Below, piece by piece: positions 8,501-16,402 of a DNA stretch of 64,000 nt. Within the stretch, counting starts at the first letter, position 1. Every line of letters starts with the position of its first letter. Origin of the DNA: Xanthomonas chitinilytica (GTDB lineage: Bacteria > Pseudomonadota > Gammaproteobacteria > Xanthomonadales > Xanthomonadaceae); the NCBI RefSeq assembly GCF_026107455.2, contig NZ_JAPCHY010000016.1, positions 1-64,000 on the forward strand. Direction: 5' to 3'. Made by a program: the position numbers and the translations under genes. Under the pieces are notes generated by a model. That model searched no databases, had not been told where the DNA came from, and worked only from the letters and a program-made list of their open reading frames with translations.

Positions 8501-9505
8501 GCGCTCCACTGCCGCCAGCACCAGCGGGTCGCTCATGCCCCAGCCTTCCGGCACGGCGATGAAGGTGGCGACCAGCGACGTCGGCACGCCGCTGCCGGCG
8601 GCGCGCCAGGCAGCGACGCCGCCCTGGCGGTAGTTCAGCGTCTGCAGCACGGGAACGTCCAGCGCCCGGAATTCCTCGCTGCGCGCGCCTCCATTCTGCA
8701 GGTGGGTGAGGTTGACGATGGCATCCACCTCGATCCCGTCCAGTGCCCTGCCCAGGCCCTGCGGATCGGCGGCATCGAACCAGAGGCCGAACGCCTGCAC
8801 GCCATGCGCCTGGCTGCGCGCGATCACCGCGTCCAGCACCGCGGTCTGCATCGACGCCACCGCCCCCGGCGACACGACGACGGCGACCTGCGGCGGGGTC
8901 GTGCCGGCGTCGTCACCGCGACCCGCCTGCCAGCGCCGGTAGTCCGCCGCGCTGGCGAACAGCATCGGCGCCTGCGGATGGTAGTAGCCGATATCCGGCA
9001 TCGGTTGCGGCGGCGGCACGGCGGCGGTGTCTTCGCCACGATGGCGGCGCGCCAGGTAGTCGACCAGACGGCGGAAGTTCGTTTCCCCGCCCGCGGCGTA
9101 GTAGCCGGTCAGGCGCCGCGCCACGTCGGCCGGCAGTCCGCCGGATGCCGGCGGTCCGCCACCGATGCGGATCCAGGGCTTGCCGCTGGCGGCCAGCGCC
9201 GCACCGACCCGTTCCTGCACCTCGATCGCGTCGGACGGACGCGGCGTGTCCAGGATCAGCAGGTCCGCCGGGTGCAGCCACGCCTCCGGCGCGGCGTCGC
9301 CGGCCACCACGACATGCTCGAACACGACGCCGGCTTCGGCTCCCCACCCTGCCAGCCGCGCCGTCTTGCCCGGCAGGACGAAATCGTTGGCCAGCACCTT
9401 CACCCGCAGCGGTGCGCTGGTCGATGGAGCTGCCGGTTCGGCCGCCGCCAGCGGCAGTGCCGCCATCGGCAGCCAGGCGGCAAGCAGGAGGAACCATCGC
9501 CGCAT
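5585..9505 (-). CDS. Periplasmic, membrane-anchored CobN-like chelatase (probable dechelatase)
   Basis: This is a 1306-residue protein of the CobN/magnesium-chelatase H family. A family signature, HFGTHGTQEWTPGK, lies near residue 540, and the whole chelatase core is present. Unlike the cytoplasmic CobN of aerobic B12 synthesis it begins with a clear signal peptide (MRRWFLLLAAW followed by an alanine-rich cleavage region near 22). It ends with a hydrophobic helix (LGLALLSLFLAIGAW, about 1276-1290) followed by a positively charged tail. The catalytic body is therefore predicted to lie in the periplasm, anchored at its C-terminus. No CobS, CobT or other cobalamin gene is nearby. It starts one base after the receptor stops and overlaps the ExbB-like gene (ATGA). 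Similar sets are the haem-related hmu locus of Bacteroidota and the Zur-controlled PA1922-PA1925 genes of Pseudomonas aeruginosa. Removal of a metal from an imported chelate is the likely activity; the substrate is unknown. Confidence 0.88.
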   Translation of the reverse strand: MRRWFLLLAAWLPMAALPLAAAEPAAPSTSAPLRVKVLANDFVLPGKTARLAGWGAEAGVVFEHVVVAGDAAPEAWLHPADLLILDTPRPSDAIEVQERVGAALAASGKPWIRIGGGPPASGGLPADVARRLTGYYAAGGETNFRRLVDYLARRHRGEDTAAVPPPQPMPDIGYYHPQAPMLFASAADYRRWQAGRGDDAGTTPPQVAVVVSPGAVASMQTAVLDAVIARSQAHGVQAFGLWFDAADPQGLGRALDGIEVDAIVNLTHLQNGGARSEEFRALDVPVLQTLNYRQGGVAAWRAAGSGVPTSLVATFIAVPEGWGMSDPLVLAAVERGEQVPIPEQVDALAAKLARLAALRHKPAVEKKLALMFWNYPAGENNLSASHLNVPRSLEALSRSLQEAGYKVRPSTEAQLIAAGQAMLGGYYRPETLDSLRDRDLAEAFPVRRYRQWLQTLPDAQRDALLARWGEPESHPAVRTLDGEQVFLIPRLRLGHLLLMPQPPRTGRVGEATHDQASLPGHYYLAAYQFLREGYGADALIHFGTHGTQEWTPGKDRGLWANDHPFLAVGDLPVFYPYIQDNVGEAVQAKRRGRAVIVSHQTPAFAPAGLYEELRDLHALVHEYMQLDEGGVRRRTADAIADAAMAAGIAGDMGWDRAAIDADFATFFGALHDQLHELARGAMPLGLHTFGEPAAAEHRLGMVMQQLGEPYYRALGLDPQELFAEDFRQLQQSGPYRLLHRHLREGVALDDVADPTLRAQLARAIELDRALADTREIESLLRGLAGGFVAPGAGGDPIRNPDIRSGRNLFPFEPDKIPTRAAYEAGAEALRQLLAAYRDEHAGQMPQKLAFSLWSSEAIRHLGVLESEVLHALGLRPLWDEGGRVTALEIVPDAELAQPRIDVVLQVTSVYRDQFDGFMRLLADAIDRLAAIEGDANAVARNSRALADRLVAAGLAPERAAQLARLRIFGNAPGEYGSGLPDAVLDERQDKGDAALAEQFLSRLQYAYGAREWGAAVQGSNLFAEQLRGVQAAVLARSSNTHGLLSTDHPFEYLGGLSLAVRHLDGASPSLYVADLREQTPRTTSAARFLAGELRSRYLNPHWIGAMQQEGYAGTLEVLNAVNNLFGWQVTDPSSVRGEQWQAIHDTYIRDSRDMGIDAWFDRHNPAAQVQLIERMREAIARGYWHADDRTVAELEQRLRALNTPAKPDTGQATAAGGFGLDAPAAGIDAAAADAMEQAEPSPSSPPDTPAPQVRGRVMQEVAATGHAAPPRWRTWLGLALLSLFLAIGAWRQWRDNLQPSQERTPR

Positions 9506-9506
9506 C

Positions 9507-11474
9507 TCAGAAGCCCAGGCTGATGCCGACGTTGTAGTAGCGTCCGGTTTCCGGATAGGCGTACAGCGCCGAGCTTTCGTTCAGGCGTTCGTCGCCCAGG
9601 TTCTCGATGCTGCCGCGCAGGCTGACACGATCGCTGATGCGGTAGCCCAGGTCCAGCGACCACAGCGTGTAGGCCGGAAGCTCGACCAGTGCCGTGTCGG
9701 CGGTCTGCCACTGCGTGCCCTTGTATTCGCTCCGCAGGCCGGCGCGGAAATTCCGGTGGTTCCAGGCCAGCGTGGCGGCTCCGCTGTGGCGCGGGCGCTC
9801 GGTCAACGGCAGGCCGGTGCCCAGGTCGCGCGGTTGCAGCCAGGCATAGTTGGCGTCGAAGGAGAAGCCCGCCGGTAGTTCGAGCCTGCCCGACAGTTCG
9901 GCGCCGCGGATGCGCGCTTCGGCGACGTTGACGTAGTTGCGCACCTCGCGGCCACGGATGCCGCAATCGGCCACGCAGAGGGTCTGGATCAGGTCCTCCA
10001 GGCGGCTCTGGAAGGCCGTGGCCTCCAGCGACCAGCCCTGCCCGCGCCAGCCGGCGCTGACCTCCCAGGTGGTCACGGTTTCCGGCTTCAACCCGGGATT
10101 GCCGTAGATGGTGAAGCGCCCGCCACCGCCCACCGCCGAGTACTCGGGCGACAGCTGCTTCAGGCTCGGCGCCTTGAAGCCGCTGCCGACGCCGCCCTTG
10201 AGGGTGAATCCCTCGCCGAGGTGATAGACGGTGTAGGCGCGCGGACTCTGGTGCCAGCCGAACTGCTGGTGGTGATCGGAGCGGTTTCCGACCACCAGCG
10301 ACCAGTCCGCCGTCAGGTCGATCTCGTCCTGCACGAACAGCGCACGCTGGATGCTCCCGGCATGGCCGCTGGCGGCCACCGAGCTGTCGTCCAGCTGCTC
10401 GCGCCGCCATTCGCCGCCGATGGTCAGGCGATGGCGTTCGCCCAGGCCGACGCTGGCATGGCCGTCGACCGTGTCTTCGCCCAGGTCCTGCGGCCGCGTG
10501 GCTTCGCCGAGGGAGCGGCGGTTGGTCCGCTCCAGCGTCGAGCGATAGGCGCGCAGCAGGCTCTCGCCCCATTGCCAGCGGCCGCGATGCGACAGCGAAG
10601 TCTGGGTGCGGTCGACGTGATCGACGGTCTCGTAGACGTAGGGCGCCGCGCCGGCCTGCAACGCATCGCGCCAGCGCTTCTCGTTGCCCTGCAGGTGGCC
10701 GAAATCGATGCGCTGGGCCTCGCCGGGCGTCCAGGTCAGCACCAGGTTGCCGCTCCGCGAGCGCCGGCCCTCCTGCTCGGACAGCCGTCGGTCGAGCGGG
10801 TCGGCGATGTCGTCCCGGCGCCGGGTTTCGCCGTAGAAGCTGAGCCCCAGTTCGTCCCGGATCAGCGCGCCGCCCGCGTAGATGCCCGCCTGGTAGCTGC
10901 CGCCGCCCAGCCCGCCCTCGACCACGCCGCCGTTGTAGGTGGCGCTGCCCTTCCATTCGTCGGTGGCGCGCCGGGTGATGATGTTGACCACGCCGCCCAA
11001 TGCCTCGGAGCCATACAGCGAGGACATCGGGCCGCGCACCACCTCGATGCGTTCGATGGCTTCGACCGGAATCCAGCCCAGGTCGAAATCGGCATGGGCG
11101 ATGGCGTCGCTGGCCGCGTTGACCCGGCGGCCGTCCACCAGGGTCAGGGTGTATTCGCTGTCCATTCCGCGGATGCGGATGCCGCGCCGGGACAGGCCGA
11201 TGCCGCCCACGGTGACGCCGGTCGTGCCGCGCAAGGCGTCGGACAGGTCCTGGATCGGGCGTTGCCCGAGCTCTTCGCGGGTAATGACCGTCATCGACGC
11301 GGGGGCGTCGTCCAGTTTCCTTTCGGTCGCCGTGGCGGTCACCACCACCGGCGCGATATCGACGGGTTCCGCGGCGATGCCGCCGGCAAGCAGATGCGGG
11401 GCGGGCAAGGCCAGCAGGCCGCCCAGGGCCGCGCTCAGGCGGCGGTGCACGGGAAACCGGGGACGCGCGATCAC
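9507..11474 (-). CDS. TonB-dependent outer-membrane receptor of the Zur-box operon
   Basis: This is a 655-residue receptor with plug and 22-strand barrel, of the siderophore/B12/haem class. After a signal peptide the mature N-terminus contains a TonB box (DIAPVVVTAT). The plug follows (ITREELGQRPIQDLSDALR, then IRGMDSEYTLTLVDGRR and VVRGPMSSLYGSEALGG). The protein ends in YYNVGISLGF with the terminal aromatic residue needed for barrel assembly. I start it at a GTG at 11474, because GGAGAA lies at the right distance and the signal peptide then begins properly; the frame is open further upstream. It is the first gene of the operon with the CobN-like, ExbB-like and DUF2149 genes. The promoter carries a Zur-like operator, so a zinc chelate is the most likely ligand. 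A haem-like or other metal-tetrapyrrole ligand is the alternative. Confidence 0.9.
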   Translation of the reverse strand: MIARPRFPVHRRLSAALGGLLALPAPHLLAGGIAAEPVDIAPVVVTATATERKLDDAPASMTVITREELGQRPIQDLSDALRGTTGVTVGGIGLSRRGIRIRGMDSEYTLTLVDGRRVNAASDAIAHADFDLGWIPVEAIERIEVVRGPMSSLYGSEALGGVVNIITRRATDEWKGSATYNGGVVEGGLGGGSYQAGIYAGGALIRDELGLSFYGETRRRDDIADPLDRRLSEQEGRRSRSGNLVLTWTPGEAQRIDFGHLQGNEKRWRDALQAGAAPYVYETVDHVDRTQTSLSHRGRWQWGESLLRAYRSTLERTNRRSLGEATRPQDLGEDTVDGHASVGLGERHRLTIGGEWRREQLDDSSVAASGHAGSIQRALFVQDEIDLTADWSLVVGNRSDHHQQFGWHQSPRAYTVYHLGEGFTLKGGVGSGFKAPSLKQLSPEYSAVGGGGRFTIYGNPGLKPETVTTWEVSAGWRGQGWSLEATAFQSRLEDLIQTLCVADCGIRGREVRNYVNVAEARIRGAELSGRLELPAGFSFDANYAWLQPRDLGTGLPLTERPRHSGAATLAWNHRNFRAGLRSEYKGTQWQTADTALVELPAYTLWSLDLGYRISDRVSLRGSIENLGDERLNESSALYAYPETGRYYNVGISLGF

Positions 11475-11525
11475 AAGGACTTCTCCAACGGATGAGGGCG
11501 TCTGTCGCGCCCAGGTTGGGATGTA

Positions 11526-11554
11526 TTTAATGTGATGATATAACATTTTATCAA
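11526..11554 (-). promoter_or_regulatory. Promoter of the receptor-cobN operon with Zur-like operator
   Basis: On the minus strand a -35 element TTGATA (11549-11554) and a -10 element ATTAAA (11526-11531) are 17 bases apart. Between and over them lies AATGTTATATCATCACATT (11529-11547). It agrees at 16 of 18 defined positions with the gammaproteobacterial Zur consensus AATGTTATANTATAACATT. The operator starts 55 bases upstream of the chosen GTG start. A repressor bound there would block RNA polymerase, so the operon should be on when zinc is scarce. The match was made by eye and was not scored. Confidence 0.75.
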
Positions 11555-12245
11555 GTCCCTTTTTCCACTTGTGCTCCTGCTCGAAAGGCACGGGATGTCC
11601 GTCGGCTTCGAGTCGCCCCTGCATGCATGGCGATGATCGAAAGCGCGGCAGGTGGCAGCTGGAGGGGTGTTGGCAGGGAGCCGGGCAAGAACAGTCCGGC
11701 TGCATCAGCGACCTGAGCGCGCTTGAGGAATTTCCTCTGCCGCACCGGCTCTTGCGCCTTGAGCGGCTGCGCGCCGTATTCCAGGGCGCGCTACCCCATG
11801 GGGGCTGGCAGCGGCGGGATCATGCGGGTGCAGCCGTTCGGCATGAAAGCGTCCAGTCCGCTGCGATGACGTGCGCTGCCTTACGGGTTGCCGGCACTGG
11901 AGGACAGCCGGTCATTGACTGGATTGGGGCTGGATTGGCTACCGTGGCCAGCGGGCAAGCGTGAGAGCCGCCGCTCCCGGCAATCGCATCTGCAGGGGGC
12001 TTTTCTGTCTCCACCGATCGAGTTGCGGGTTGCCATCTGCGGAACTCCACCGACGGAACCCGATTCCGTCGCTGCCGACAGTGGCCAAGCCTCATGGGCA
12101 TGGGAACGGCCAAACAAAACGGCGCCAGCTGTTCGCCAGCACCGGTGCATTCCTGCACGGCTGGATTGCCTGGCCGGATTGGGAGGGGCGCGCCCAGCGC
12201 ACCGGCAAGGGCGAACCGTTTACCGATCGCCCCCTGAGGGGTGGG
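11555..12245. other. 691-base non-coding stretch upstream of the metal operon
   Basis: No gene with a family signature is seen on either strand; the open frames are short and have no recognisable product. One perfect 8-base stem with a 5-base loop (CGACGGAA...TTCCGTCG, 12051-12071) is present without a U-tract. I searched by eye for a cobalamin riboswitch because of the CobN-like gene and did not find the conserved core. The stretch may hold decayed coding sequence. Confidence 0.5.
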
Positions 12246-12950
12246 TTACGGCGCTGCGCGGGTTTCCCCGGCGTACTCGTCCCACAGCGCCTCCACGTCC
12301 TTTCCCGTCGCCTGTCGCCATGTCTTCGACGTGTAGCGTCCCTCGCGCAGGTCCGTGTCGAGCCGCATGACCAGTCCCGGGTGGCGCGATTCGCTCCATT
12401 TCAGGAAGGCCGCCGTGACGCGGTAGCCGCTGTCGAAGTTGTGGCCTGACTCGACCCGGGTCGGCAGTGCCCAGCCGCCGGCGGCGTTGTTCAGGCCATA
12501 GCGGTCGCGCGCATAGTCGGCGATGCCCTCGACCAGCCACGCCGGCGAATTCTCGTTCGCGTACTCCGGATAGGACTGCACGATGTGCATGGCTTCATGG
12601 GTGACCAGGTCGTCGTCCTGCGGGTGGAGCGCCAGCCAACCCGGGTTGATGGTCATCGTTGGCCTGCCTTGCACCCGGTCGACGTAGGCGACGCCTTCGT
12701 ACGCCGGGTCGATGACGATGTCTATTTCTGCGGGGGCGGAACGATTGAAGTCCGCGCGCTCGCGGAGATAGGCGGAGAAGAATGTGTCGAGGATCCTGTC
12801 GCGCACGTCCTGCGTCAGCGAATCCGCGGTGTCGCGATAGTTCACGACGATCCCGTCGCGGGTGAGGGTCGTTTCGCCCGCATCCGCCTCCGTTGCCGCA
12901 AGGGTCGTGGCGAGCAGCAACAATGCGAGGGTCGGCAATGGACGGGACAT
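12246..12950 (-). CDS. Secreted basic-secretory-protein family peptidase
   Basis: This 234-residue protein starts with a signal peptide (about 24 residues, ending ...TEADA) and carries a metallopeptidase-like site HEAMH at 118-122, followed by PAWLVEGIADYARDRYG near 136-152. This is the pattern of the basic secretory protein family (PF04450), whose histidines and a downstream acidic residue are thought to bind zinc. The start ATG at 12950 overlaps the stop of the GH92 gene (ATGA), so it is the last gene of the mannosidase operon. It may cut the protein part of glycoproteins, which would fit an N-glycan harvesting locus; that link is inferred from context only. Confidence 0.85.
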   Translation of the reverse strand: MSRPLPTLALLLLATTLAATEADAGETTLTRDGIVVNYRDTADSLTQDVRDRILDTFFSAYLRERADFNRSAPAEIDIVIDPAYEGVAYVDRVQGRPTMTINPGWLALHPQDDDLVTHEAMHIVQSYPEYANENSPAWLVEGIADYARDRYGLNNAAGGWALPTRVESGHNFDSGYRVTAAFLKWSESRHPGLVMRLDTDLREGRYTSKTWRQATGKDVEALWDEYAGETRAAP

Positions 12951-15900
12951 CAGCGCTCCTCGAGCGATGCGGGGACGCGGGGAGCCAGCAGTTCGACCTC
13001 GAACAGGTGCAGGCGGCCGGGAGCGTCGAAACGGAAACGGTACTGTTCGTAGCGGCCCGGCGCGGCGACGCGGAACGGGCGTGTCTGCGGCGTCCATCGG
13101 AAATCCTCGCCGTCGCGGGAATCGATGGCCTGCCACTGCCCTTCCCCGTTCCGGGCTTCCAGCGTCCATGCCGCGCCTTCCACGGGCTGGCCGCCGGTGG
13201 TCAGGGTGTAGTACGTCGCTTCCGCAGCGGCCGCGAGCGTTATCTCCACCGTGGCCGGTTCGCCGCCCAGCAGCGCGCCGGTGGTCGCGTCGTCGTCCAC
13301 CAGCACCACCGGGGTATCGATGCCGGTGGCCACGATCTTCGCGTCGCGATCGATCAGGTCGACCAGGACCTCGGGGGCCTTGCCGGCGGGCGTCAGCGAA
13401 GGCGGCGCGTCTTCCGGGCGCGTTCCCCAGCGGGACGGCTCGGGCCCCATGGTGAATTCGAGGACCGCGCCCGCGGCGACGATGGAATGCGGGATCCACG
13501 TCTTGCGCCAGGGCTTGCCGTTAACCTTCAACGACTGGACGTACACGTTCTGCGCCGAGTTGTTGATCGCGCGGACGACGAGCCGCTTGCCCGGGCCGAG
13601 CCGGACGCTGGCTTGGTCGAACAATGGCGAACCGATGACGTACTCGGGCGCGCCCATCCGCAATGGATAGAGCCCCAGCGCGGCGAACAGGTACCAGGCG
13701 GACATCTCGCCGTTGTCCTCGTCCCCGGGATAGCCCTGGCCGATCTCGCTGCCCAGGTACAGGCGCGAAACGATCTCGCGGGTCAGCTGCTGGGTTTTCC
13801 ACGGCTGCCCGGCGTACAGGTACATCCACGGGATGTGGTGCGAGGGCTGGTTGCTGTGCGCATACATTCCCAGGCGGACGTCGCGGGCCTCCGTCATTTC
13901 GTGGATGACGCGGCCGTAGGAACCGGCGAAGGCATCCTCGGCGGTTTCCTGGGTCGCGAAGAACCGGTCCAGCTTGCCGGCCAATCGTTCCCGGCCGCCG
14001 TAGAGCGCGGCCAGGCCATTGCCGTCGTGGGCCGCGGTGAACGCGAAGGTCCAGCCGTTGGCCTCGGTGTAGTCGTGGCCCCATACCCGGGGATCGTAGT
14101 CGGCGGCGCCCAGGCGCCATTGCCCGCTGGCATCGCGGCCCTGGAAGAAACCGGTGCCCGGGTCGAACAGGTTGGCGTAGGCGGCGGCACGGTAGCGGAA
14201 ATACCCGGCCTCTTCCTCGTAGCGGCGCTTTTCCTTCGCGGAGGACGCCTGCCGGGACAGCGCCTGCGCCATGTTGGCGATGCCGAAGTCGTTGAGCGCG
14301 CCCTCCATCGTCCACGACAATCCTTCGTGCACGCGGGTGTCGGCATAGCCACGGAAGATCGACTGGGCCAGTCCCTTGCGGCCCACGTGCCGGTCCGGCG
14401 CGGCGACCGTCGCGTTGCGCAGCGCCGCATCGTAGGCCTCGGCCGGATCGAAACCGTCGATGCCCTTGAGCCATGCATCGGCGAAGGCCACGTCGGAACT
14501 GGTCCCCACCATCAGGTCCGCATAGCCGGGAGAAGACCAGCGCGCCACCCAGCCGCCGGCGCGATACTGCTCCAGGAAACCGTCGACCAGCACGCCGGCG
14601 CCCTCCGGGGCGAACAGCGCATAGGCCGGCCAGGTCGTGCGGAACGTGTCCCACAACCCGTTGTTGACGAAGATCCGGCCATCGCGGATGGGCGCCGAAC
14701 TGCGGGTTTCGTCGCCGCCAACGTTGTCGTCCGACCAGCTCATCTGGTCGGCGTGGCGCCATTGCGGCTGTTGGGCCGTGCCGACGTTCTCGGCGGCGGA
14801 ATTCGGGTACAGGAACAGCCGGTACAGGTTCGAGTACAGCGTGGTCAGTTGGTCGTCGCTGGCGCCGGTCACCTCGAACCGTCCCAGGATCGCGTCCCAC
14901 TGCTGCTGCGCGCGCCCGGCGACGCTGGCCACGGTATCGTCGTCGCTCACTTCGAGCGACAGGTTCCGCCACGCCTGCTCGACGGAGATGAGCGATGTGG
15001 CGATCCGCATGCGAACGATGCGGGAGTCGCCGACGGCGAACTTCACGTAGCCCGTCGGCCGCCCGGTCTCGATCGTGCCGCTGGCCTGCCAGGGCGCATC
15101 GAACCGGGCCACCACGAACATGCGCGTCGCGCCGGTGGACAGGCCGCTGCGCACGTCGGTGTATCCGGACAGGGTCTGCCCGGCCGCATCCAGCCGCAGC
15201 CCGCCCCGTCCATCGACGTTGTCGAACAGCAGGTTCGCGTCGCTGCCGTCGGGAAAAGCGAACTCGAACACCGCCGCATGGTCCGTCGGCGCCACGGCGG
15301 CAACGATGTCGTTGTCGAAACGCACGCGGTATTCGTAGGGGCGGGCCACCTCCGCGTCGTGCGAGAAGGACAGGCTGCGCTTCTCCCTGTCCGCCACGGG
15401 AACCCCGGCATCGGCCGACGGCATCACCTGGAACGTCTGCCGGTCCCCCATCCACGGACTGGGCTGGTGGCTCAGGGCCAGGCCCTGCAGGCGCGGACGG
15501 TTGTCGGGGCCGTTGTGTTCGTTCCAGCGGTACAGCCAGCCGAGCGAACCCGCATCGGTTACCGGGGTCCAGAAATTGAAACCGTGCGGCACGGCGGTGG
15601 CGGGAAAATTGTTGCCGCGGGAGAAGCGGCCGTTGGCCTGGGTGCCGCGGGTGGTCAGCACCCACTCGCTGGGGCGCTTCCACGCCGGCCGCGGCACCTC
15701 CTGCAGGGCGACGTCGTCGATCCAGCCGCGCGCCGGCCGGTTTTCCGGTGGCTGGACCTCCAGCTCGATCGCGACGATGCGGCGGCCGCGCAGGCCAGGC
15801 ACGTCGGCCAGCCGGACCGCCTTGCGCGCCCATTGCTGCGGGTACAGCGACTTCGATTCGCCCTGTGCCCGGGCGCCGATGCCGAATCCGTGCTGGTCCC

Positions 15901-16306
15901 TTGCCTGGGTCGAAGACAGGCGCTGACCGTCGTCGAAGACCAGGTCGAGCGAGACATAGGTCGATGCGACGGTATCGCCGTCGACGATCTCGGGAAGCAC
16001 CAGCCAGGACAGCGTGGTATCCGCCTCGATGCGGACGTCGACATCGAACAGCCGCCGCCGGCCGCTTTCCGTTGCCTCGTACCGCAGCGCCTGCTGCCCG
16101 CTGTAGCCGGCATCGGGCTTGGCCGCATACGGTGCGTCCGGGCCGCTGCCGACCTCGACGGCCAGGCTCCCCTGCCCCTGCGCGATGGCCTGCGGCTGCC
16201 CGTCCTCGAACGAGGTGTCGAACACGCCAGCCCTGGCCTGGGGCGATCCGACCGCGGCGATGGCCGCGACGAGGAAGGGCGCGATTGCATGGAAGGTCGG
16301 GGTCAT
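12950..16306 (-). CDS. GH92 alpha-mannosidase with extra C-terminal beta-sandwich
   Basis: This 1118-residue exported enzyme belongs to glycoside hydrolase family 92 (calcium-dependent exo-alpha-mannosidases). Family landmarks are PHGFNFWTPVTDAG in the N-terminal half, SHHIPWMYLYAGQPW, and GDEDNGEMSAWYLF near residues 862-875, which contains the catalytic acidic pair. After the catalytic part, about 130 residues resemble a discoidin/F5-8-type carbohydrate-binding domain (YYTLTTGGQPVEGA... YRFRFDAPGRLHLFEVEL). The start chosen at 16306 gives a signal peptide (MTPTFHAIAPFLVAAIAAV) and has GGAG about ten bases upstream; a longer frame is possible. It should release terminal mannose from alpha-linked high-mannose glycans in the periplasm. 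It is translationally coupled to the peptidase and follows the beta-mannosidase by 96 bases. Confidence 0.92.
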   Translation of the reverse strand: MTPTFHAIAPFLVAAIAAVGSPQARAGVFDTSFEDGQPQAIAQGQGSLAVEVGSGPDAPYAAKPDAGYSGQQALRYEATESGRRRLFDVDVRIEADTTLSWLVLPEIVDGDTVASTYVSLDLVFDDGQRLSSTQARDQHGFGIGARAQGESKSLYPQQWARKAVRLADVPGLRGRRIVAIELEVQPPENRPARGWIDDVALQEVPRPAWKRPSEWVLTTRGTQANGRFSRGNNFPATAVPHGFNFWTPVTDAGSLGWLYRWNEHNGPDNRPRLQGLALSHQPSPWMGDRQTFQVMPSADAGVPVADREKRSLSFSHDAEVARPYEYRVRFDNDIVAAVAPTDHAAVFEFAFPDGSDANLLFDNVDGRGGLRLDAAGQTLSGYTDVRSGLSTGATRMFVVARFDAPWQASGTIETGRPTGYVKFAVGDSRIVRMRIATSLISVEQAWRNLSLEVSDDDTVASVAGRAQQQWDAILGRFEVTGASDDQLTTLYSNLYRLFLYPNSAAENVGTAQQPQWRHADQMSWSDDNVGGDETRSSAPIRDGRIFVNNGLWDTFRTTWPAYALFAPEGAGVLVDGFLEQYRAGGWVARWSSPGYADLMVGTSSDVAFADAWLKGIDGFDPAEAYDAALRNATVAAPDRHVGRKGLAQSIFRGYADTRVHEGLSWTMEGALNDFGIANMAQALSRQASSAKEKRRYEEEAGYFRYRAAAYANLFDPGTGFFQGRDASGQWRLGAADYDPRVWGHDYTEANGWTFAFTAAHDGNGLAALYGGRERLAGKLDRFFATQETAEDAFAGSYGRVIHEMTEARDVRLGMYAHSNQPSHHIPWMYLYAGQPWKTQQLTREIVSRLYLGSEIGQGYPGDEDNGEMSAWYLFAALGLYPLRMGAPEYVIGSPLFDQASVRLGPGKRLVVRAINNSAQNVYVQSLKVNGKPWRKTWIPHSIVAAGAVLEFTMGPEPSRWGTRPEDAPPSLTPAGKAPEVLVDLIDRDAKIVATGIDTPVVLVDDDATTGALLGGEPATVEITLAAAAEATYYTLTTGGQPVEGAAWTLEARNGEGQWQAIDSRDGEDFRWTPQTRPFRVAAPGRYEQYRFRFDAPGRLHLFEVELLAPRVPASLEER

Positions 16307-16402
16307 CGGCCACGGGCTCCGGATCGGGGTGGGAGCGGTCTTGACCACGTACGATCAAGTCCATTGTTTGCTTGCATCGAACCTGCCACCGGTCTTCCTC
16401 CT

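Noticed and set aside
11555..12245. Cobalamin riboswitch in front of the receptor-cobN operon
   Set aside because: A GCCACTG string exists near 12077 on the minus strand, but the rest of the conserved core is missing and it lies over 500 bases before the promoter.
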